Assembly: GCA_039809985.1 (NCBI GenBank)
Contig: JBDHWC010000003.1
Location: 1-64,000, forward strand
Source of the DNA: JAICJJ01 sp039809985
GTDB lineage: Bacteria > Chloroflexota > Chloroflexia > Thermomicrobiales > UBA6265
DNA length: 64,000 nt
Direction of reading: 5' to 3'
Below the pieces are notes generated by a model. The model saw only the letters and a program-made list of their open reading frames with translations, did no database searches and had not been told where the DNA came from. Position 1 is the first letter of the stretch, and each line of letters starts with the position of its first letter. A program made the translations under genes and the position numbers. This document shows positions 1 through 7,450 of this stretch, one piece after another.

Positions 1-47
1 CCTCAAGTCGTCGACTGGTGACAGTTGGAAGTGCGGGCGGGCGCGAA

Positions 48-77
48 CCGGGCCGGGCCCTGCTGGGCCCGGCCCGG
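48..77 (-). terminator. GC-rich hairpin downstream of tRNA-Gln
   Basis: A perfect 13-bp inverted repeat (48-60 with 65-77) flanks a 4-base loop. It lies just past the 3' end of the leftward tRNA-Gln gene, so it probably ends that transcript. There is no clear T-tract on either side, so it is not a classical intrinsic terminator. Confidence 0.5.
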
Positions 78-92
78 CCAGTGGTCGCAGCA

Positions 93-166
93 TGGCTGGG
101 GTGCAGGGATTCGAACCCCAACTACCTGATCCAGAGTCAGGCGTCCTACCGTTAGACGACACCCCA
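93..166 (-). tRNA. tRNA-Gln (anticodon CTG)
   Basis: Read on the minus strand this folds into a full cloverleaf. The 7-bp acceptor stem pairs TGGGGTG with CACCCCA, the T arm carries GGTTCGAATCC, and the anticodon loop CTCTGGA gives anticodon CTG, which reads CAG. The discriminator G is followed by an encoded CCA (positions 95-93), unlike the other three tRNA genes here. The mature body without CCA is 96-166. Confidence 0.95.
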
Positions 167-219
167 ATGGCGAGCGGAGGATACCACAGGCATGCCTGCT
201 CCTCCAAAGCCTCGAGCGC

Positions 220-1158
220 TCAGAGCGGCGCGGTCGCGGCCATGATCGCGGCGATCTCGTCGGCAGGGAGGGACTCGAGCAGGCCGTGCGCCTCGTCGAG
301 CGTGCCGTGGAGGTTGACGTAGGCGGCGGCCACGGTGTTCCGGGCGAGCACGGCGGCCGTCACCGGCCCCGTGCCACCTGGCACCGGGGTGTACGCGCCG
401 GCCACCTGTGACACCGATGTCTCGTCGGCATCCCCGACGAGCGCCGAGTCAACCACGTTGACTCCGAAGTCCAGCACGGTCGCGCCGGGGCGCACCATGT
501 CGCCGGTCAGCAGGCCCGGGCTGCCGGCGGCGAGGGCGACGACGTCGGCTCGTCGCGTCTCGGTGGCCAGGTCGGGCGTCTGGCGGTGGCAGAGGGTGAC
601 GGTCGCGTTCCGGAGGAGCATCAGCATCCCGAGCGGCCGGCCGACGACCGGGCTTCGCCCGACCACGGCGACGTGCTGGCCGGCGACCGGCAACCGGTAA
701 TGGTCGAGCAGTTCCAAACCACCCTGCGGCGTGCTCGGACGCAGCGAGGGCAGGCCGAGGAAGAGGCGACCGGCGTTGGTCGGGGTGATGCCGTCGACGT
801 CCTTGAAGGGCGACAGGTGCTCCAGGACCAAGTCCGCGCCGAGCCGTTCCGGCAAAGGCATCAGGACGAGGATGCCATGCACCTCGGCTGACCTGTTGAG
901 CCCTTCGATGGTGGCGACCAGCCCGGCCGGCGAAGTGCTGAGCGGCAGGCCGAGGTGCTGGTGGCGGATGCCGACCGAGGTCACGGAGCGCCTGATCGCC
1001 TCGCGGTAGGCGGACGACGAGGGATCGTGGCCGATCTGCACCGTGACCAGCGCCGGCGTCACGCCGGCGGTCGCCTCGATGACGCGCACGCCGGCTGCGG
1101 CCTCGGCCCGAATCCGCTTGGCGACCGGCGCGCCGCGCAGCAAGCGAGGTTCCGTCAT
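220..1158 (-). CDS. folD: FolD homologue lacking cyclohydrolase catalytic residues
   Basis: 312 aa, homologous to the bifunctional methylenetetrahydrofolate dehydrogenase/cyclohydrolase. The start was set at 1158 because GCGGAGG lies 7-8 bases upstream; the frame runs open further but without FolD homology. The Rossmann segment is well kept (VVGRSPVVGRPLG), as are KDVDG around residue 122 and the late PVPGGTGP motif (usually PGGVGP). However, the active-site motif YxxxK reads Y51-R-E-A-I55, so the catalytic Lys is Ile. The usual VQLPLP reads V-L99-MPLP, so the conserved Gln is Leu. Both residues are needed for cyclohydrolase chemistry in known FolD enzymes. Fold and family are sure. The activity is uncertain: it may be dehydrogenase-only, or a paralogue with another role. 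Confidence 0.85.
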   Translation of the reverse strand: MTEPRLLRGAPVAKRIRAEAAAGVRVIEATAGVTPALVTVQIGHDPSSSAYREAIRRSVTSVGIRHQHLGLPLSTSPAGLVATIEGLNRSAEVHGILVLMPLPERLGADLVLEHLSPFKDVDGITPTNAGRLFLGLPSLRPSTPQGGLELLDHYRLPVAGQHVAVVGRSPVVGRPLGMLMLLRNATVTLCHRQTPDLATETRRADVVALAAGSPGLLTGDMVRPGATVLDFGVNVVDSALVGDADETSVSQVAGAYTPVPGGTGPVTAAVLARNTVAAAYVNLHGTLDEAHGLLESLPADEIAAIMAATAPL

Positions 1159-1497
1159 CGCCGAGCCTCCGCACCGAACGCGCGCCGGGAGCGTCGCAAC
1201 CGTCGCCGCCCGGCGAGGGTGGCAGCTCCTGGTTGCCGTTGACAAATCTTCCGCCAGTCGGGAAACGACACCGACGGCCCGTCGGCGAAGTATACGCGCC
1301 CGAACCCCTGACACGGTTTGACAGCCCCTGGCGGGGCTCGACGGTCGACTGGGCGAGCCCGAGGGACCACCCTGCGCAAGTTAACGACACCCGCCGTCGA
1401 ACTGTCGCCACCCCGACTGTCGTCACTCTGTCGACTCCGACACTGCTGGCGGTGGCGGCAGCGTGCAACGCCAGTGCCGGTGAGAGCGGTGGAGATC
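1159..1497. other. Intergenic region between folD and the XRE gene
   Basis: About 340 bases without a supportable gene. On the minus strand, TATACT (1294 to 1289) is a reasonable -10 for folD, but no good -35 is spaced to it. GTTGAC-type words (1238-1243 and around 1318-1323) foreshadow the repeat cluster that follows at 1498-1577. Confidence 0.4.
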
Positions 1498-1577
1498 GTT
1501 GACAACCGCTTGACCCAAGGGCAACGGCGTGGTAGCCTCTGGTCAACGAGTCACCCGTGCGTTGACTCTTGGGCAAC
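1498..1577 (+). promoter_or_regulatory. Promoter and repeated GTTGAC operator-like sites upstream of XRE gene
   Basis: Two 16-base near-copies, TTGACCCAAGGGCAAC (1510-1525) and TTGACTCTTGGGCAAC (1562-1577), lie 52 bases apart, about five helical turns. Each is a pseudo-palindrome. Between them GTCAACG (1542-1548) is an inverted partner of CGTTGAC (1560-1566), and another GTTGACA starts at 1498. TTGACC (1510-1515), a 17-base spacer and TAGCCT (1533-1538) form a plausible sigma-70-type promoter inside the cluster. Autoregulation by the downstream XRE protein is inferred. Confidence 0.5.
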
Positions 1578-1625
1578 AACAGGCGAGGGCCGATCCCGTC
1601 CGGACCCAGCCGAAGGTGGATGGCG

Positions 1626-2042
1626 ATGGGACAGGCGATGATCGAGTTCGGCGTTCTCCTCAAGGCCCAGCGCGAGGCGCGGCGGGTGTCGCAGAGCAAA
1701 CTCGCCGAGCGGGCCGACTTCGACCACAGCTATGTGTCCCGGCTGGAGAGCGGCTCGCGGATGCCGACCCGGGAGGCGGTCGAGCGGCTGGCGCGGGCGA
1801 TGGCGCTGAGTCAGGCCGAGGAGGACTCGCTGCTGGCCGGTGCCGGGTTCCTGCCGCGGGACGTCTCGAACCTGCTCTCGGACGAGCCGGTGATCGGCGA
1901 GGTGCTCGAGCTGCTGCAGAACGACGACGTGCCGGCCGAGTACCGTGAGAACATCCGGCAGGTGCTCCGGCTGCTGGCCGAGCAGGCGCGGATGGCGCTG
2001 GTGAACCGGGGACCGGGCGGCCTCAGCGGGGTCGCCGCCTAG
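1626..2042 (+). CDS. XRE-family helix-turn-helix regulator
   Basis: 138 aa from the ATG at 1626; in-frame ATGs at 1620 and 1638 are alternatives, and AGGTGG just upstream best fits 1626. Residues ~6-65 form a Cro/C1-type HTH domain: LKAQREARRVSQSKLAERA, then the recognition helix around DHSYVSRLESG, a typical XRE ending. The remaining ~70 residues are helical (LQNDDVPAEYRENIRQVLRLL) and may mediate dimerisation. It stands alone between folD and dnaE. The repeated sites upstream suggest that it binds its own promoter. Its target genes cannot be told from the sequence. Confidence 0.85.
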   Translation: MGQAMIEFGVLLKAQREARRVSQSKLAERADFDHSYVSRLESGSRMPTREAVERLARAMALSQAEEDSLLAGAGFLPRDVSNLLSDEPVIGEVLELLQNDDVPAEYRENIRQVLRLLAEQARMALVNRGPGGLSGVAA

Positions 2043-2236
2043 CGCCGTCGGCAGGGCTCGCTTTCGACGACGAGACGGCGGCCGAGGCATTGCCCGGCCG
2101 CCGTGCCGTTGCGGGGTGGCGTGTGTCAGCTGTCGAGCGGGCCATCGGGCGTGGAATCGGCGCGCCCCATGAGCGAGGGGCAGAGGGCGTGGCCTGGGAC
2201 CGGCTCGCGTTCGCCGCTCTCGCGTCGGGCTCGAGA

Positions 2237-2248
2237 TGTACGTACACT
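2237..2248 (+). promoter_or_regulatory. Palindrome TGTACGTACA with -10 TACACT upstream of dnaE
   Basis: The 10-bp palindrome 2237-2246 extends into TACACT (2243-2248), a usable -10 for dnaE with a start near 2255. No convincing -35 is seen. The same 12-mer, TGTACGTACACT, recurs at 57407-57418 in the lysA/ABC-F divergent region. The rest of the 2043-2295 gap shows nothing else I can support. Confidence 0.4.
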
Positions 2249-2295
2249 GGTGCCGGTCGTCAGATAGCCGTCCGGACGCATGAAGGGACCGAGTC

Positions 2296-5200
2296 GTGGC
2301 CGAGTTCGCCCATCTCCATCTCCACACCGAGTACTCGCTGCTGGACGGAATGGGGCGGACCAAGGAGTACGCGGAACGGGCCCGGCAACTCGGCGTCCAT
2401 CACGTCGCGGTCACCGACCATGGCGTGATGTACGGCGCGATGGAGTGGTACAAGACGGCTTCCAAGGCCGGGTTGCACCCGATCGTCGGCATCGAGGCGT
2501 ACTTGGCGGAGGGGAGCGCCGCCGTGCGCGAACGGAAGTCGTACCACCTGCTGATGCTGGCCGAGAACGAGACCGGCTACCGGAACCTGCTCAAGCTGTC
2601 GTCCCGGGCGATGCTCGAGGGGTACTACTACCGGCCCCGGGTCGACCTCGAGATGCTCGCCGAGCACCACGAGGGGATCATCGCCACGTCTGCCTGTCTC
2701 GGCGGCCCGGTTGCCAACAACTTCCTGCACGGCCGGCCGGAGTTGGCGCGCGACTACGCCGGCAAGCTGGCCGAGATCTTCGGGCCGGACCGCTTCTTCA
2801 TCGAAGTGCAGGACCACGGCATCAAGGAGCAGGCGGAGGTCAACCGGGAGCTGATCCCGCTCGCCCGCTCGCTCAGCCTGCCGCTGGTGGCGACCAACGA
2901 CGTCCACTACTGCAACCGGGACGATGCCTCGGCCCAGGAGTTGCTGGTCTGTGTCCAGACCAACACCACGCTGAACGACCCGAAGCGGCTGAAGACGGAG
3001 AGCGACCAGCTCTACCTGAAGGGGCCGGAGGAGATGGCCCGCGTCTTCGGGGAGTTGCCGGAATCATTGGCGAACACGATCCGCATCGCCGAGATGTGCT
3101 CGCTCGACCTCGGGTTCAAGGGCTACCACCTGCCCGAGTTCCCGGTCCCGGCCGGGAGGAGCGCCGACGACTACCTGGAGTCGCTCTGCCGCGAGGGTCT
3201 GGTCCGGAAGTACGGCCACGACGGTGGCGAGGTCGCGGAGCGACTGGCCTACGAGCTCGGCGTCATCCGGTCGATGGGGTTCACCAACTACTTCCTCGTC
3301 GTCTGGGACTTCGTGCGGTTCGCCAAGGAACAGGGCATCCTCGTCGGGCCGGGGCGGGGCAGCGCGGCCGGCAGCATCGTCACCTACGCGCTCGACATCA
3401 CGGCGCTCGACCCGCTCAAGTACGGCCTGATCTTCGAGCGGTTCCTCAACCCGTCGCGGATCTCGATGCCGGACATCGACATCGACTTCGCCGACGACCG
3501 GCGGGACGAGGTGATCCGCTACGTCGTCGAGCGCTACGGCGCGGACCGGGTGGCCCAGATCGTCACCTTCGGGACGCTGGCGGCGAAGGCGTCGGTGCGT
3601 GACGTGGGCCGCGCCATGGGAAGGACCTTCGCCGAGACCGACCGGGTGGCGAAGCTGATCCCCGGCGGCCCGGGCGTGACGATCGAGAGCGCGCTCGAGA
3701 AGGTGCCGGAGCTGAGGTCGCTGTACGACGGCGACGCGTCCGTTCGGGACTTGGTCGACGCGGCCCGCCGGGTGGAAGGGATTTCGCGGCACGCGTCGAC
3801 CCACGCGGCGGGGGTGGTGATCTCGCGCGACCCGCTGACCGACCATGTGCCGTTGCAGCGGGCCGGGGGCAAGAGCGAGGGGGAAGTCACCACCCAGTAC
3901 CCGATGGGCGAGCTCGAAGGGCTGGGGCTCCTGAAGATGGACTTTCTCGGCCTGCGCACCTTGACCGTGCTGGGGAAGGCGGTCGAGTTGCTGCGCGCGG
4001 CCGGTCACGACATATCCCTTGATTCGATCCCGCTGGACGACCCGTTGAGCTACGCGCTGCTGGCCAAGGGGGAGACGGTCGGCGTCTTCCAGTTGGAAGG
4101 CGGGATGACGACGCGGATGACGGTCGACGTCCAGCCCTCCTCGTTCGAGGACCTGATCGCGCTGATGGCGCTGATTCGGCCGGGGCCGATGGAGATGGCC
4201 CCCGACTACATCGCCCGCAAGCACGGGCGGACGCCGATCGTCTACATGCACCCGGAGATGGAGCCGATCCTGGCCGAGACGTACGGTGTGGCGCTCTACC
4301 AGGAGCAGGTGATCCGGATCGCCAACGTGCTCGCCGGCTTCTCGATGGCCGAGGGGGACGGCCTGCGGAAGGCGATGGGCAAGAAACTGCCGGAGGAGAT
4401 GGCGAAGTACCGCGACCGGTTCGTCAGCGGCTGCGTCGAGCACGGGCTGGCCACCGCCCTCGGACGCGACATCTTCGACATGATCGAGCGGTTCGCCGGC
4501 TACGGCTTCAACAAGGCCCACAGCGCCGCCTACGCGGTCATCGCGGCCCAGACGGCCTATCTGAAGGCGAACCACCCGGTCGAGTTCATGGCCGCGCTGC
4601 TCTCCTCCGAACTCGGGAACACCGACAAGATCGTCTACAACGTCGCGGAGTGCCGCCGCACCGGCATCCAAGTCCTGCCGCCGTGCGTCAACCGGAGCGG
4701 CCACGAGTTCACGGTCGAACGGGGAGGGGAGCGGCCGACGATCCGGTTCGGGCTCGGCGCGGTGAAGAACGCGGGCGAGGCGGCCGTGAAAGCGCTGGTG
4801 CGGACGCGGGAGGAGGAGGGTGGCGCGTTCCGCTCGCTCGACGCTTTCTGCGAATCGGTCGACTGGTCGTCGATGAACCGACGGGCGGTCGAGTCGCTGG
4901 CGAAGGCGGGGGCGCTCGACGTCTTCGGGTCCCGTTCGGCGGTGCTCGCCGCGCTTGACGGCGCCATCGCGCGCGGGCAGCGACGGCAGAAGGCAACCTC
5001 CCGTGGCCAGATCGGCCTGTTCGACACCGGAACGGCCGTCGAGACCGACGAGGGGCCGACGCGCCTGCCGGAGGTGCCGGAGCTTCCGGCGAGCGACTTG
5101 CTGGCATGGGAGCGGGAATTGCTCGGTCTGTACATGAGCGCCCATCCGCTCGACGCCGTGATCGGCCCGGGTTTCGGCAAGGGGGCTTTGAGCCGGTACT

Positions 5201-5778
5201 CGCAGATCGTCGACTTGGCCGAGCGGCCCGCGGGCCAGCTGGTCAACGTCGTCGGCATGGTGAAGAGCGTTCGCCGGATCGCGACGAAGACGAACCGGAC
5301 GATGGCGGTGCTCGAATTCGAGGACCTGACCGGCACGATCGAGTTGGTGGCGTTCCCCGACTGCTACGAACGCCACTCCGACGCGTGGGAGGCTGACGCC
5401 ATTCTCGAGGTGGCCGCCAAGGTGGACCGCCGGGGCGAGGCGACCCAACTGGTCTGCGAGCGGGCACGCGGCAACCTCGAGCCGATCGGGGTCGCCGCTC
5501 CGCAGCGCGCCACGTTGCGGGTCCGACTGACAGGATCGCTTGACCAGTGGGCCGATGTGGAGGTCATGCACCGGGTCGACGCGGTGCTCCGCCGGTTCGA
5601 GGGCGAGGACGACGTCGTGCTTCTGGTTCCGGTCGGTGACGGACTCGAACGACCTCTGAGGAGCCGGTCCCGCCGGGTCGAGGCCTGCGACGATCTCGAG
5701 CGAGAACTGGCGATGGTCGCCGGCGTCCGCGAGGTGAAGGTCGAGCGACCGGCGGACGCTAGGCAACTCGCGTCGTAG
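2296..5778 (+). CDS. dnaE: DNA polymerase III alpha subunit (DnaE) with intact PHP domain
   Basis: 1160 aa, the usual DnaE length; the GTG start at 2296 is preceded by AAGGGA at good spacing. This is the replicative polymerase of the holoenzyme. The N-terminal PHP domain (1-~270) keeps its metal ligands: HLHLHTEYS, TDHG, GIEAYL, ATNDVHY. E. coli DnaE has lost several of these, so this PHP domain may be an active proofreading exonuclease. Polymerase motifs include GPGRGSAAGS and the catalytic PDIDIDFADDRR (~residues 393-404), then GYGFNKAHSAAYA. Near the C-terminus an OB fold (VNVVGMVKSVRRIATKTNR, LEFEDLTGTIELVAFP) should bind ssDNA. It converges on polX with only two bases between the stop codons. 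Confidence 0.97.
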   Translation: MAEFAHLHLHTEYSLLDGMGRTKEYAERARQLGVHHVAVTDHGVMYGAMEWYKTASKAGLHPIVGIEAYLAEGSAAVRERKSYHLLMLAENETGYRNLLKLSSRAMLEGYYYRPRVDLEMLAEHHEGIIATSACLGGPVANNFLHGRPELARDYAGKLAEIFGPDRFFIEVQDHGIKEQAEVNRELIPLARSLSLPLVATNDVHYCNRDDASAQELLVCVQTNTTLNDPKRLKTESDQLYLKGPEEMARVFGELPESLANTIRIAEMCSLDLGFKGYHLPEFPVPAGRSADDYLESLCREGLVRKYGHDGGEVAERLAYELGVIRSMGFTNYFLVVWDFVRFAKEQGILVGPGRGSAAGSIVTYALDITALDPLKYGLIFERFLNPSRISMPDIDIDFADDRRDEVIRYVVERYGADRVAQIVTFGTLAAKASVRDVGRAMGRTFAETDRVAKLIPGGPGVTIESALEKVPELRSLYDGDASVRDLVDAARRVEGISRHASTHAAGVVISRDPLTDHVPLQRAGGKSEGEVTTQYPMGELEGLGLLKMDFLGLRTLTVLGKAVELLRAAGHDISLDSIPLDDPLSYALLAKGETVGVFQLEGGMTTRMTVDVQPSSFEDLIALMALIRPGPMEMAPDYIARKHGRTPIVYMHPEMEPILAETYGVALYQEQVIRIANVLAGFSMAEGDGLRKAMGKKLPEEMAKYRDRFVSGCVEHGLATALGRDIFDMIERFAGYGFNKAHSAAYAVIAAQTAYLKANHPVEFMAALLSSELGNTDKIVYNVAECRRTGIQVLPPCVNRSGHEFTVERGGERPTIRFGLGAVKNAGEAAVKALVRTREEEGGAFRSLDAFCESVDWSSMNRRAVESLAKAGALDVFGSRSAVLAALDGAIARGQRRQKATSRGQIGLFDTGTAVETDEGPTRLPEVPELPASDLLAWERELLGLYMSAHPLDAVIGPGFGKGALSRYSQIVDLAERPAGQLVNVVGMVKSVRRIATKTNRTMAVLEFEDLTGTIELVAFPDCYERHSDAWEADAILEVAAKVDRRGEATQLVCERARGNLEPIGVAAPQRATLRVRLTGSLDQWADVEVMHRVDAVLRRFEGEDDVVLLVPVGDGLERPLRSRSRRVEACDDLERELAMVAGVREVKVERPADARQLAS

Positions 5779-5780
5779 GG

Positions 5781-7439
5781 TCACCCGCTCCGCGATCTGA
5801 GCCAGTTCAGGAGATTCTCGACCGGCCACGTGTTGATGACGCGGTTCGTCGGAGCCCATGCCCGGCGGGCGACCGCGATGCCGTACTCCATCGAGGCGAA
5901 GCCGGTGGGCTCGTGCGCGTCGCAGTTGATCGTCAGCAGGCAGCCGGCGGCGAGGGCGGCGGCGGCGTGCGTCGGGTTGAGGTCGAGTCGGGCCGGGTCG
6001 GCGTTGATCTCCAACGCCGTCCCGTGCTCGGCCGCCGCGGCGAAGACCCGCGGCCAGTCGAAGTCCCCAGGGTCCCGACGCTCGATCAAGCGCCCGCTCG
6101 GGTGGGCGATGATGTCGACATTGTGGTTGGCAATCACGCGGAGCAAGCGGTCGGTCAGTTGCTCGCGCGGCTGGCGCAGGCCGGAATGGGTCGACGCCAC
6201 CACGATGTCGAGCCACGCCAGCACGTCGTCGGGGAAGTCGAGATTTCCCGCGCGGTCGACCTCGACTTCCGAGCCTTGCAGCAGCCGCACGCCGGACGCG
6301 CGATCGGCAGCTTCGATCTCCAGTCGCTGCGCCCGGAGCCGCTCGACCGACAGGCCGTTGGCGACGCCGAGCGAATGACTGTGGTCGGTGATGGCGAGGG
6401 CCCGGTAGCCGCGTTTGGCGGCGCCGATCGCCATCTCGGCCACGCTCGCGCCGCCGTCGCTCCAGGTGGAGTGGCAGTGGTACTCCCCGATGATTCGCCC
6501 AACGGTGACGAGGTCGGGAATCTCGGCGTGCCGGCGGAATTCCGCGTCCCCCTGCCGCAGTTCCGGCGGAATCCACGGCAAGCCGACTCGGGCGTAGACC
6601 GCGTCCTCGGTCGCCTCGGACGGCAGCGGGCCGAGGCGACTGACGTGTTCGCGATTGCCGGTGGCGAGGACGAGCTCGGTGCCGAAGCGCTCGGCCGGGA
6701 CGAACCGGAGTGAGACCGGAAGTCCGGCGTCGTGCATGAACCGGAGGGTGTTCGCGTCCTGCGAAGCGGTGGCGAGCACCGCAAGCTGGCGTGCGGCGGT
6801 GATGGTCGTCTCGACATCACTGCAGCCGACGAGCAGGTCGATGCCGCCAACGGTCTCCTCCAGTCGACGGACGCTGCCGACGACCTCCACCACCGCGCCG
6901 GGCAGTCGGGAAGCGAGCGCGGCGGCGAGCTGGCGGGCGAGAGGCGCGGCCACGCCGATCGAATGGCGACCGGTGCGCCGTCGCAGGGTGGCGAGTCCTT
7001 CGGTGATCGTCCGTTCCAGCCGCTCGCCCATCCCCTTGGTCGCCCGCACGCGGCCGTCGGCGGCGGCCGCCTCGAGCGAGTCGAGGTCGACGACCCCGAG
7101 CTCGCCGTGGAGGCGCATGGCGGTCTTGATGCCGATTCCCGGGAGGTCGAGCACCGAGACGAGCCCGACCGGGACCTGTTCTGACAACTGGTCGAGCTGG
7201 GGGAGCCGCCCGGTGTCGACGATGTCGGCGATGGCTTCCGCGAGGGCCGGCCCTACCCCGGGAAGTTCTCGCAGCCTGCCTTCGGCCACCAGCGTGGCGA
7301 CCGGCTCCGGCAGGGAGCGCAGTTCCTCCGAGACGCGTGTGTATGCTCGCGCCCGGAACGGGCTCTCGCCGGCCAGTTGCAGCATCGTGGCGTACTGGTC
7401 GAGCAGCGCGGCGACGGCGGCGTTGCTGGGCGGGGTCAC
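5781..7439 (-). CDS. polX: PolX-family protein: degenerate polymerase, intact PHP phosphoesterase
   Basis: 552 aa from GTG 7439. Residues 1-~150 are helix-hairpin-helix rich (LPGVGPALAEAI, LPGIGIKTAMRLHG). The family-X nucleotidyltransferase follows with GSVRR (188-192). The usual GDxD is V-G-G199-I-D201, so the first metal Asp is Gly. The third Asp (normally VDLRVV) is S243 in PVSLRFVP. Gap-filling synthesis is therefore unlikely. The C-terminal PHP domain is complete: EYHCHSTWSDGG (H321, H323), ITDHSHS, GSEVEV, HPSGR, INCDAHEP. PHP domains of PolX act as 3'-5' exonuclease or phosphodiesterase in base-excision repair. It is probably translated after the Mur-type ligase gene, 11 bases upstream. 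Confidence 0.88.
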   Translation of the reverse strand: MTPPSNAAVAALLDQYATMLQLAGESPFRARAYTRVSEELRSLPEPVATLVAEGRLRELPGVGPALAEAIADIVDTGRLPQLDQLSEQVPVGLVSVLDLPGIGIKTAMRLHGELGVVDLDSLEAAAADGRVRATKGMGERLERTITEGLATLRRRTGRHSIGVAAPLARQLAAALASRLPGAVVEVVGSVRRLEETVGGIDLLVGCSDVETTITAARQLAVLATASQDANTLRFMHDAGLPVSLRFVPAERFGTELVLATGNREHVSRLGPLPSEATEDAVYARVGLPWIPPELRQGDAEFRRHAEIPDLVTVGRIIGEYHCHSTWSDGGASVAEMAIGAAKRGYRALAITDHSHSLGVANGLSVERLRAQRLEIEAADRASGVRLLQGSEVEVDRAGNLDFPDDVLAWLDIVVASTHSGLRQPREQLTDRLLRVIANHNVDIIAHPSGRLIERRDPGDFDWPRVFAAAAEHGTALEINADPARLDLNPTHAAAALAAGCLLTINCDAHEPTGFASMEYGIAVARRAWAPTNRVINTWPVENLLNWLRSRSG

Positions 7440-7450
7440 GCGTCGCCCGA

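Noticed and set aside
3064..6576. 1170-aa minus-strand frame across dnaE
   Set aside because: Antisense shadow of dnaE caused by high GC; Arg/Pro/His-rich without motifs, while dnaE on the plus strand is fully conserved.
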